A stretch of DNA of 10,087 nt, taken from contig JAIDUY010000019.1 in assembly GCA_029059965.1 (NCBI GenBank), positions 1 through 10,087 on the forward strand. Reading direction: 5' to 3'. Of the stretch, positions 1-5,735 are shown piece after piece. Position numbers and translations under genes: made by a program. Each line of letters opens with the position of its first letter. Positions within the stretch are counted from its first letter, which is position 1. The DNA comes from Muribaculaceae bacterium (GTDB lineage Bacteria > Bacteroidota > Bacteroidia > Bacteroidales > Muribaculaceae). Below the pieces are notes generated by a model. The model had not been told where the DNA came from, did no database searches, and saw nothing but the letters and a program-made list of their open reading frames with translations.

Positions 1-62
1 AAACTTACAGTCCGCTTCTCGATTATCTCAAGAGTAACGGGTATCTAATCAACAAACAATAA
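1..62 (+). CDS. 3' end of an unidentified CDS (partial)
   Basis: The frame starting at base 3 is open from the window edge to a TAA at 60-62. It encodes a 19-residue, protein-like C-terminus (TYSPLLDYLKSNGYLINKQ). The other two forward frames also stop within the first 50 bases, so openness alone is weak evidence; the call rests on the composition of the peptide and the short 13-base gap to the next start at 76, which would fit an operon. Too little is visible to name a family. Confidence 0.4.
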   Translation, partial: TYSPLLDYLKSNGYLINKQ

Positions 63-75
63 CCTCTAAAAAACT

Positions 76-738
76 ATGAGAAAACTTCTGCAAATCATGG
101 CGCTGCTGCTGTGCACAGCGCTATACGCCTGCAGTTCCGACGAGCCGAACCGACCGGACGATGATAATCCGGCTGGCTCGACAAACAACTCCAGCGTCAC
201 AATCAATGCCGACGGGTCGACATCGACAGGAGTGGTGTTCGCGCCCATCGACGAGACATCGTTCTTCCTCGACTATATCAAATATGAAATCGTGGACTCG
301 CATCTCGAAATCGTCGGCTACGACCCCATCGAAATAGCGGAGGACGTCAAGCCCTATGCCACCGTGAACTACCTTGGCGTATCGTATAATACACGAGTCG
401 TAGCCGATGATGCATTCAACGGATGCACAAGCATAAGTTCGATAAGCCTCCCCGAAAGCCTTACAAGTATAGGATACAGGGCGTTTCGCGGCTGCACGAG
501 CTTGAGTACGATAAGCCTCCCTGAAAGCCTTACAGAGATTGGATTTTTCGCATTTGGTTCCTGTACTAGCTTGACTACGATTAAATGTATGGCTAAAAAT
601 CCTCCGTCGATAGATTGGAACTTCCCCTTCAATGATACAACATATCAAAATGCAATATTATATGTGCCGACTGCTTCAGTTGAGCTATACAAAAAGGCTT
701 ATTGCTGGAGTTCGTTTGCTAACATACAAGGGTTTTGA
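76..738 (+). CDS. Small BspA-type leucine-rich-repeat surface lipoprotein
   Basis: A 220-residue predicted outer-membrane lipoprotein. Residues 1-18 are a type II signal peptide with lipobox L-Y-A-C and lipidated Cys19. The residues after it (SSDEPNRPDDD) are acidic, as in the Bacteroidetes lipoprotein surface-export signal, so exposure on the cell surface is likely. Residues 113-181 carry two full 23-residue BspA/LRR_5 repeats (AF-x-GCTSLS-ISLPESLT-IG) and a partial third. The C-terminus (residues 193-220, LYVPTASVELYK, then W and F) is the cap common in Bacteroides LRR_5 proteins. The region between the signal and the repeats, about 90 residues, is not recognised. With under three repeats it is much shorter than typical BspA proteins. 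Such proteins are thought to bind host or other surface ligands; no specific ligand can be inferred here. The start at 76 follows an A-rich stretch and gives a complete signal peptide. The gene is richer in A+T than the core genes further right. Confidence 0.9.
   Translation: MRKLLQIMALLLCTALYACSSDEPNRPDDDNPAGSTNNSSVTINADGSTSTGVVFAPIDETSFFLDYIKYEIVDSHLEIVGYDPIEIAEDVKPYATVNYLGVSYNTRVVADDAFNGCTSISSISLPESLTSIGYRAFRGCTSLSTISLPESLTEIGFFAFGSCTSLTTIKCMAKNPPSIDWNFPFNDTTYQNAILYVPTASVELYKKAYCWSSFANIQGF
412..588 (+). repeat. 69-base tandem repeats coding for LRR_5 units
   Basis: Two complete 69-base units (412-480 and 481-549) and the first part of a third (from 550) encode the 23-residue leucine-rich repeats of the lipoprotein. 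Units one and two share a near-identical stretch of about 26 bases (around 450-475 and 519-544, one difference), more than protein conservation demands. This points to fairly recent duplication or continuing recombination between units. Confidence 0.8.
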
Positions 739-756
739 AGTTGCATAATCATTGGA

Positions 757-829
757 CAAAGTGTTGGCGGGAGTGTATTCTCCCGTCAATGCTTTGCCTA
801 TTCAATCTATTTTGCCGAAAGGGCAAAGC
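757..829 (+). promoter_or_regulatory. Leader with mutually exclusive hairpins before the DUF2971 gene
   Basis: Bases 757-773 pair with 780-796 in a 17-bp stem with a 6-base loop. All positions pair, three as G-U wobbles (762/791, 763/790, 767/786). A second helix joins GCTTTGCC (791-798) to GGCAAAGC (822-829) and uses the right foot of the first. A third small hairpin (811-816 with 822-827) competes with the second. There is no U-run after the big stem, so it is not a standard intrinsic terminator for the lipoprotein gene. The set lies between that gene's stop at 738 and the ATG at 840. A regulatory role is inferred. Confidence 0.45.
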
Positions 830-839
830 CGAACCTATC

Positions 840-1550
840 ATGACCGAATTTGAAGCGACAGAAAAGCTTTATCATTTCACAAATTTTGAAGCAGCCTGTA
901 AGATTCTGGCATCCAAGACACTTCTTCTGTCTTCCCTTTCGGGACTAAACGACGTCAATGAGTCGTTTAGAACTATATATAGTAGGGATTTGGATAAGTC
1001 TTTATCTTGGAAAGATTTAGAATCAAAATTCAGGCAGCTCAGCTTGTCGGAAGATAAAGACGGTGCGCTCGGATTTCTGAATCTGCCCATGTGGGGCAAC
1101 TATGCGGATAAAGGCAAAGGGGCGTGCATCGTGCTCGATAAGAATAAATTTATACGGGAACTCGACAAGCAGGGTTTGTGGCATGGCGAAATCGACTATG
1201 TCGATAAATATGACAACGACCTTATAATATCGAGCGAGGAAGATATAGTTCGGAATCATCGGATAATATTTTTCCAAAAAGATTCCACGTGGCGATTCGA
1301 GCAGGAGTACAGAGTCGTAGGCTACAATACAGCGTTAAAATCCGTGGACATAAGTGCATGCCTGAAGTGGGTGATAATGTACTGCATGGGAGAAGATTCG
1401 ATATTTAACACAGCCGAGTATAAAGCACTTGCTCAAATTCTCGGAAAAGAGCGTGTGGACGATATCCTTGCCTATGGCAGGTTTTTGAACGAGGAATCAC
1501 TCACCGACAGCTCAGGCGGAAATCCTGTCTGGAGTAGGGAATTGGACTGA
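840..1550 (+). CDS. DUF2971 domain protein
   Basis: A 236-residue cytoplasmic protein with no signal peptide or membrane segment. It has the DUF2971 pattern in order: L-YHFTNFEAACKIL (residues 10-23), a polar turn with LNDVNE (36-41), the central WGNYADKGKGACIVLD (85-100) and a C-terminal K147-x3-W151-RFEQEYR (152-158). The biochemical function of DUF2971 is not established. The reading frame is open upstream to an ATG at 735, but the start at 840 is chosen because the family motif begins ten residues after it and the extra 35 residues are Cys/Trp-rich, unlike the family, and coincide with the hairpin-rich leader. No promoter of the Bacteroides type is visible between 739 and 839, so it is probably read with the lipoprotein gene. 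Composition is A+T-richer than the core genes, suggesting an accessory gene. The ART-like reading discussed in the findings is only a hypothesis. Confidence 0.85.
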   Translation: MTEFEATEKLYHFTNFEAACKILASKTLLLSSLSGLNDVNESFRTIYSRDLDKSLSWKDLESKFRQLSLSEDKDGALGFLNLPMWGNYADKGKGACIVLDKNKFIRELDKQGLWHGEIDYVDKYDNDLIISSEEDIVRNHRIIFFQKDSTWRFEQEYRVVGYNTALKSVDISACLKWVIMYCMGEDSIFNTAEYKALAQILGKERVDDILAYGRFLNEESLTDSSGGNPVWSRELD

Positions 1551-1631
1551 GGTGGGTAAGTGGTTGCCTGATTTTTAGGGGGAGGAGGCACGATTCTGCC
1601 CAAGGCTTAGGCGGGGTGGGGGATGAAATGC

Positions 1632-1662
1632 TTTTCGGTTTCGGACTTTATGTGTATTTTTG
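1632..1662 (+). promoter_or_regulatory. Candidate Bacteroides-type promoter for the PAS gene
   Basis: TATTTTTG at 1655-1662 fits the -7 consensus TAnnTTTG exactly. A 3-of-4 match to the -33 TTTG box (TTTT, 1632-1635) lies 19 bases upstream. Transcription would start near 1669, leaving a leader of about 70 bases before the ATG at 1743. The rest of the gap 1551-1742 is G-rich around 1578-1622 and shows no clear terminator for the DUF2971 gene. Confidence 0.5.
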
Positions 1663-1742
1663 CGTCTGAAATCCACGAGCGGCAGGGACGCTGTCACTGT
1701 GTCGCGAGCGGGTAAAAGGTTTTTAGCAGACCGTGTAATGAC

Positions 1743-2099
1743 ATGAAGACACTACAGGAAATTGTGCCCGATTGGGCGATGCATATGGGCTGTGCGGTGA
1801 CGGTGGCCGACGCCGACTGCAACATCATATATATGAACGAGCGCTCGCGGCAGACTTTCGCCGCCCGCGGCGGTGCGGCTCTCATCGGCCATAATCTGAT
1901 GGAATACCACAACGAGCGGTCCAAGGCCATCATTCGGCGGCTGCTGGACGAGGGCGGCACCAATGCCTACACCATCGAGAAGGAGGGCTTGCGCAAGATT
2001 ATATTCCAGACGGCGTGGCGCGACGACAGTGGCCGCGTGGCCGGACTTGTCGAGCTGTCGATGGTGATTCCGGAAGATATGCCCCACTATATTCGTTGA
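1743..2099 (+). CDS. Small stand-alone PAS domain protein
   Basis: A 118-residue cytoplasmic protein that appears to be one PAS fold and nothing else. After a short N-terminal helix comes the PAS core: GCAVTVADADCNIIYMNERS (16-35, strands A and B and the start of the following helix), then an LIGHNLMEYHNERSKAII segment near 47-64 that matches the helical part. The end (LRKIIFQTAWRDDSG, then VAGLVELSMVIPE) reads as the closing beta strands. There is no kinase, cyclase, HTH or other output domain. Known PAS domains bind small ligands or cofactors or mediate dimerisation; no cofactor-binding residue can be assigned with confidence. It is followed after 4 bases by the next gene, so the two are almost certainly co-translated and the neighbour is the obvious candidate partner. 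GC-rich like the core genes, unlike its flanks. Confidence 0.75.
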   Translation: MKTLQEIVPDWAMHMGCAVTVADADCNIIYMNERSRQTFAARGGAALIGHNLMEYHNERSKAIIRRLLDEGGTNAYTIEKEGLRKIIFQTAWRDDSGRVAGLVELSMVIPEDMPHYIR

Positions 2100-2103
2100 C
2101 GCT

Positions 2104-2655
2104 ATGGCAGACAAGGACTTTACCGAAGAATTCGAGAAGCGCGTCGGAGCCGAGCTTCGCGGCTTCCTAACTCGTACGGGCGTGCTGGACGAGCGTGTGC
2201 CCGAGTGCCCTGACGTGGAGGAGCGATGGGAGTCGATACTTCATTCCTATCTTCCCGACGGGGTGCGGGAGTTCGCGGGCTATCCCGTGGTGTCGCTCGG
2301 CTGGATGATGTTCGTGGGCATGGCCATGGCTTTCTACTGGGACATCGACTGGGAGGACTACTCGACCCACGCCGATATCTACGGCGAGCTGCGCGGCCTG
2401 CGCGGCTTCGACAATCTCGACGAGGCCATAGTGGAGGATGTGCTGGGCTATCGCGGCGAGGACGCCGCGCGCGTGACCGCCATCGCCGCCGACTGTGCCC
2501 AGCGGGTGCTCAGCATCATGAATCATTCCGGCATCGAGGGCGGCACGGCTACGGCGCTGGCCTGCTACAAGGCCGCGCTCCATCAGCTCTATCTGGCCGG
2601 CGTGGGCATGGAGCTCAACGCCCTTGGCTACCATATGCGACCTTTGGGCGGCTGA
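2104..2655 (+). CDS. Conserved Bacteroidales protein of unknown function
   Basis: A 183-residue protein with strong codon bias typical of the GC-rich genes here, so it is surely expressed. It resembles a Bacteroidales hypothetical family I know only by pattern: an acidic N-terminus ending in FLTRTGVLDERVPECPDVEE (21-40), a hydrophobic stretch YPVVSLGWMMFVGMAMAFYW (59-78), DWEDY, then a C-terminal helical half with EDVLGY, CAQRVLSIMNHSGIEGGTAT and a closing ELNALGY. The hydrophobic stretch could be a membrane segment, but its Trp/Met content and the acidic DIDWED following it fit a buried helix in an all-alpha protein better. No catalytic motif is recognised. It lies 4 bases after the PAS gene, suggesting a joint function. 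No function is proposed. Confidence 0.85.
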   Translation: MADKDFTEEFEKRVGAELRGFLTRTGVLDERVPECPDVEERWESILHSYLPDGVREFAGYPVVSLGWMMFVGMAMAFYWDIDWEDYSTHADIYGELRGLRGFDNLDEAIVEDVLGYRGEDAARVTAIAADCAQRVLSIMNHSGIEGGTATALACYKAALHQLYLAGVGMELNALGYHMRPLGG

Positions 2656-2703
2656 CCCGTATCAACCATTACATCAACAGAAGACTGATATAACGGGAAA
2701 AAT

Positions 2704-3768
2704 ATGAACAGCGATACCGGCAACAGCCATTTCCTGAGGTTCATAGCCTATCTTCAGGTAATCGGCATCATTCTTGTTGTGCTGGGTCATTCCTTCCACG
2801 AGTATCCGGACGGCGTGATGGGGCATAGCCTGTTGGCATACAGAATGCTGTATAGCTTTCATATGCCATTGTTCATGTTCATCTCAGGTTTTCTGATGGT
2901 CTATACAGCCAAAGCGACATCCGAAAAAACCGCAGCCTCCATATCGAAATTTGTACGTAAGAAGATAGAACGCCTGCTGTTGCCATTTGTCGTATTGACG
3001 GTTATAACGTTTGTCCCGAGGGCAATGATGTCAGGAATGGCGGATGATGTATTCGAATTGTCGGCAAGCTCTTTCCTTAGAGCTTTCATCTACAGCGAAA
3101 ATATTCCGATTCCTTATTTCTGGTTTCTTCAGGCGAGCTTTATTCTTCTTGTATTCAATTATATAGTCTTGAGTTTGGGGCGAAAGGCCGGCATCAATAG
3201 TGTCGTTCTGTTTCCGTCGGTCATTCTGTTCTTCATATTTCTTCCATTTGCACCTGTCGATTTCGGAACTGAATTTTCTTTGAATGAAGCGGTACGTCTT
3301 GGTGTATATTTCGTATCGGGGTGTGCCTATGCCCGTTTCCGTCAAAACATTGACCGAGTGGTTCCATGGGCGTCAATTCCGTTCTTGCTGCTGCTGACTG
3401 TGCTGTGGGCCGTGCTGTTTTTCGCTACGGAACATACCGGGTATGTTATGGCATGTTCTTTCTTCGGCATACTGATGTGCATATCACTGTCAAAAATACT
3501 GGAGGCGCGAGACGCACGCTTCATCGACCACCTTGTCGGCGCCAACTACCTTATATTTCTATTGTCGTGGTTCTGCAACGTCGCGTCGCAGCAGATACTC
3601 CATCATTTCGTCGAGCTCCCATGGTGGTGTTATACAATTCTATCACTCGTCAGCGGCATATACGTTCCGTGGCTATGCTACAGATATCTTTGTGCGCATC
3701 CGGACAGCCGATGGGTCAAAGCGACAGCCCTGCTTCTGGGCCAATCCTTGAATAAGAGGAAAGGGTGA
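2704..3768 (+). CDS. Integral-membrane acyltransferase, acyltransferase 3 family
   Basis: A 354-residue polytopic inner-membrane protein with about ten hydrophobic segments. The first carries the family signature IILVVLGHSFHEY with His29. It is followed by the second-segment motif YSFHMPLFMFISGFL (50-64), which is typical of Acyl_transf_3 proteins that O-acylate polysaccharides, lipids or exported glycans. Many members have an Arg eleven residues before the His (R-x10-H); here that position is Gln18, while an Arg occurs earlier at residue 12. Between segments are basic loops (FVRKKIERLLLPF near 80). The C-terminus is basic (LNKRKG). The gene starts 48 bases after the preceding stop with no visible promoter of its own; a weak 5-bp repeat (CCCGT 2656-2660, ACGGG 2693-2697) flanks the gap. 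No glycan-biosynthesis genes are nearby, so the substrate cannot be inferred. A+T-rich base use sets it apart from both neighbours and suggests acquisition by transfer. Confidence 0.92.
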   Translation: MNSDTGNSHFLRFIAYLQVIGIILVVLGHSFHEYPDGVMGHSLLAYRMLYSFHMPLFMFISGFLMVYTAKATSEKTAASISKFVRKKIERLLLPFVVLTVITFVPRAMMSGMADDVFELSASSFLRAFIYSENIPIPYFWFLQASFILLVFNYIVLSLGRKAGINSVVLFPSVILFFIFLPFAPVDFGTEFSLNEAVRLGVYFVSGCAYARFRQNIDRVVPWASIPFLLLLTVLWAVLFFATEHTGYVMACSFFGILMCISLSKILEARDARFIDHLVGANYLIFLLSWFCNVASQQILHHFVELPWWCYTILSLVSGIYVPWLCYRYLCAHPDSRWVKATALLLGQSLNKRKG

Positions 3769-3873
3769 CTGACTTCCGGAGTCTGTCGGCCTTGTCGTTA
3801 AGCGAAGGTGTGCGTCGGGAAGAGCGGAAAAATCACTAAAATGCGGTGTCGGATGGACTTTGAGGCAGAATAT

Positions 3874-3905
3874 TTTGACGGTTTGGAAAAAAAGTGCTTA
3901 CTTTG
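3874..3905 (+). promoter_or_regulatory. Promoter of secG
   Basis: A perfect -33 box TTTG (3874-3877) is followed after 20 bases by TTACTTTG (3898-3905), which matches the -7 consensus TAnnTTTG at all but one fixed position. Transcription would begin near 3912. This promoter cuts through an upstream open frame that starts at 3860, which supports the later ATG for secG. Confidence 0.65.
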
Positions 3906-3935
3906 CAGACCGATTGCGTCAGCAGGCGCCAGTCC

Positions 3936-3967
3936 CGACGGCTTCCGTCGCGTCCGGCATCCGGCAT
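3936..3967 (+). promoter_or_regulatory. Structured 5' leader of secG
   Basis: The predicted leader of about 90 bases holds a tight hairpin, CGACGG (3936-3941) with CCGTCG (3945-3950) around a 3-base loop. A direct tandem 7-mer CCGGCAT follows (3954-3960 and 3961-3967). The last 30 bases before the ATG are A/T-rich and unstructured, as is usual for Bacteroidetes starts. A regulatory role is not shown. Confidence 0.3.
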
Positions 3968-4003
3968 CGACGCTACAATAAACCAATAATCAACCTTTTG
4001 ACT

Positions 4004-4390
4004 ATGCACATCGTCATAATCGCTCTCACAGTCATCGTCTCCATCCTGCTCATCGGCATCGTCCTGATTCAGAAGTCCAAGGGCGGAGGTCTTTCGTCGC
4101 AGTTCGGCGGCGCCGGCACCGTGATGGGCGTTCGTCAGACCAACAGCTTCCTCGAAAAAGGCACCTGGACACTCGTAGCCATCCTCGTCTTGCTTTCTAT
4201 CGTGTCCGTATGGACAGCGCCCAAGGCAGCTCAGGAAAACGGCCTGCGCGCAGTGCCCCAGCAGAGCGCCGCTCCCGCCGCCACCCTTCCCACTGCCGGC
4301 GAGCTTGACGTCACTCCCGTAGCCGTTCCCGCCACCGAGGCAGTCGAGGTGGAAGTTCCCGTCGAGCAGCCCGCTGCCGCCGAGGAATAA
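4004..4390 (+). CDS. secG: Preprotein translocase subunit SecG
   Basis: A 128-residue inner-membrane protein, the small accessory subunit of the SecYEG channel that helps SecA-driven export. Transmembrane helix 1 spans about residues 3-22. It is followed by the diagnostic cytoplasmic loop QKSKGGGLSSQFGGAG (23-38) and then helix 2 (about 52-71). The remaining tail of more than 50 residues is Ala/Pro/Val/Glu-rich and acidic, an extension common in Bacteroidetes SecG and longer than the E. coli tail. The start at 4004 places the first helix right at the N-terminus as in the family; the upstream in-frame ATG at 3860 would add 48 unrelated residues and lies upstream of the predicted transcription start. 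Single gene behind its own promoter, possibly with read-through into the U32-helicase-HAD unit. Confidence 0.95.
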   Translation: MHIVIIALTVIVSILLIGIVLIQKSKGGGLSSQFGGAGTVMGVRQTNSFLEKGTWTLVAILVLLSIVSVWTAPKAAQENGLRAVPQQSAAPAATLPTAGELDVTPVAVPATEAVEVEVPVEQPAAAEE

Positions 4391-4426
4391 TCGCCGAGCC
4401 GAAGGTCACAAAACCTGATAATCCCG

Positions 4427-4461
4427 GGGCGCCCCTCCCATACGAGGGGCGCCCGTGTGGG
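4427..4461 (+). terminator. GC-rich hairpin after secG, possible attenuator
   Basis: GGGCGCCCCTC (4427-4437) pairs perfectly with GAGGGGCGCCC (4444-4454) around a 6-base loop. No U-run follows, so intrinsic termination would be incomplete at best. A competing 8-bp helix, CCCATACG (4437-4444) with CGTGTGGG (4454-4461), uses the loop and the feet of the first. Because no promoter is seen between here and the U32 start at 4488, partial termination or attenuation is a reasonable inference. Confidence 0.5.
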
Positions 4462-4487
4462 TTATACCGAACCAGACATCACCGCCC

Positions 4488-5735
4488 ATGAACCGCAAGG
4501 ATTTTGAAATAATGGCTCCCGTGGGGAGCTACGACTCGCTGTCGGCGGCCATCGCTGCCGGAGCCGACGCCGTCTACTTCGGCGTCGAGGGCCTGAACAT
4601 GCGCAGCCGCTCGAGCGCCAACTTCACCCTCGACGACCTGCGCCGCATCGTGGCCATAACCGCAGAGGCAGGCGTCAAGACCTACCTCACGGTCAATACG
4701 ATAGTCTACGACGACGACCTTGCCAAGGTCGACGAGGTGGTGCGTGCCGCCGCCGAAGCCGGCGTGAGCGCCGTTATCGCCTCGGACATCGCAGTCTTCC
4801 GAGCCTGTCGCCGCCACGGGGTCGAAATCCACATATCCACCCAGTGCAACATCTCCAATATCGAGGCTGTGCGCTTCTATGCCGAGTTCGCCGACGTGAT
4901 GGTGCTGGCGCGCGAGCTGAGTCTCGACCGCGTGGCCGCCATCAGCCGCTGCATAGCCGACGAGGACATCCGCGGTCCGCGCGGCGAGCGCGTGCGTCTG
5001 GAGATGTTCTGTCACGGTGCGCTGTGCATGGCCGTCAGCGGCAAGTGCTATCTGTCGCTCCACGAGATGAACTCGAGCGCCAACCGCGGTGCCTGCACCC
5101 AGATTTGCCGCCGCGGCTACCGCGTCACCGACCTCGAGACAGGCGACGAGCTGAACGTGGAGAACAAGTACATCATGTCGCCCAAGGACCTCAAGACCAT
5201 ACACTTCCTCGACCGCATGGTCGACGCCGGCGTGACGGTGTTCAAAATCGAGGGCCGCGCCCGCGGCCCCGAGTATGTGCTCACGGCCGTACAGTGCTAC
5301 TCGGAGGCCCTGCAGAGCATCTGCGACGGCACCTACGGCGCCGACAAGGTGGCCGACTGGGACAGCCGTCTGGAACGCATCTTCAACCGCGGATTCTGGG
5401 ACGGATACTACATGGGTCAGCGCCTTGGCGAATGGTCGGGCAAGTACGGCTCCTCGGCCACGCGCGTCAAGCAGTACGTGGCCAAGGGCGTCAAGTACTA
5501 CTCGCGCCTGGGCGTGGGCGAGTTCATCATGGAGGGCGCCGAGCTGTGCCGCGGCGACGAAGTTGTCATCACCGGCCCGACGACGGGTGCCCTCATCATC
5601 AAGGCCGACGACATCCGCGTCGACGGCAGGAGCGTGGAGCGCGCCGTCAAGGGCGACGCCTTCTCCATCGCCGTCCCCGCCAAGATCCGCCCCGCCGACC
5701 GCCTCTACCGCTGGCTGCCGACCGACAAGGAATGA
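4488..5735 (+). CDS. U32 family 'peptidase' (TrhP/RlhA-like RNA hydroxylase)
   Basis: A 415-residue cytoplasmic protein of peptidase family U32. The N-terminus (MAPVGSYDSLSAAIAAGADA, then VYFGVEGLNMR) is the TIM-barrel start. The core signature is E172-MFCHGALCMAVSGKC-Y followed by ANRGACTQICRRGY, with a cysteine cluster C175, C180, C187, C203, C207. Further on are the KDLKTI segment and FKIEGRARGPEYV (252-264). The C-terminal part has FNRGFWDGYYMGQ and a small beta domain. Characterised relatives (TrhP, RlhA, UbiU/V) are not proteases but oxygen-independent hydroxylases of tRNA, 23S rRNA or quinone precursors. They depend on an Fe-S cluster held by conserved cysteines, so an RNA-modifying role is likely here; the exact target is not determined. 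The start at 4488 is used because the family begins there; a GTG at 4455 lies in the hairpin. Its stop overlaps the next start in ATGA. Confidence 0.94.
   Translation: MNRKDFEIMAPVGSYDSLSAAIAAGADAVYFGVEGLNMRSRSSANFTLDDLRRIVAITAEAGVKTYLTVNTIVYDDDLAKVDEVVRAAAEAGVSAVIASDIAVFRACRRHGVEIHISTQCNISNIEAVRFYAEFADVMVLARELSLDRVAAISRCIADEDIRGPRGERVRLEMFCHGALCMAVSGKCYLSLHEMNSSANRGACTQICRRGYRVTDLETGDELNVENKYIMSPKDLKTIHFLDRMVDAGVTVFKIEGRARGPEYVLTAVQCYSEALQSICDGTYGADKVADWDSRLERIFNRGFWDGYYMGQRLGEWSGKYGSSATRVKQYVAKGVKYYSRLGVGEFIMEGAELCRGDEVVITGPTTGALIIKADDIRVDGRSVERAVKGDAFSIAVPAKIRPADRLYRWLPTDKE

Noticed and set aside
801..814. CTATTTTG as a -7 box for the DUF2971 gene
   Set aside because: The TA is one base out of register with TTTG and no -33 TTTG box lies about 20 bases upstream.
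735..839. Upstream ATG giving the DUF2971 protein 35 extra residues
   Set aside because: The extension is Cys/Trp-rich, lies in strongly foldable leader sequence and overlaps the end of the preceding gene; the family motif begins just after the ATG at 840.
1578..1622. G-rich stretch as a G-quadruplex
   Set aside because: The runs do not form four close tracts of three or more G; at most an unstable two-layer form.
2656..2697. CCCGT/ACGGG inverted repeat before the acyltransferase gene as terminator
   Set aside because: Only 5 bp with a 32-base loop and no U-run; probably chance.
3860..4003. Upstream ATG giving SecG 48 extra residues
   Set aside because: It lies upstream of the predicted transcription start, and SecG proteins begin directly with the first membrane helix.
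4844..5731. Open frame of 296 codons upstream of and in frame with the helicase
   Set aside because: It overlaps the U32 gene in another frame, is Arg/Pro/His-rich and resembles no protein. It is a shadow of GC-rich coding DNA, not a U32-helicase fusion.
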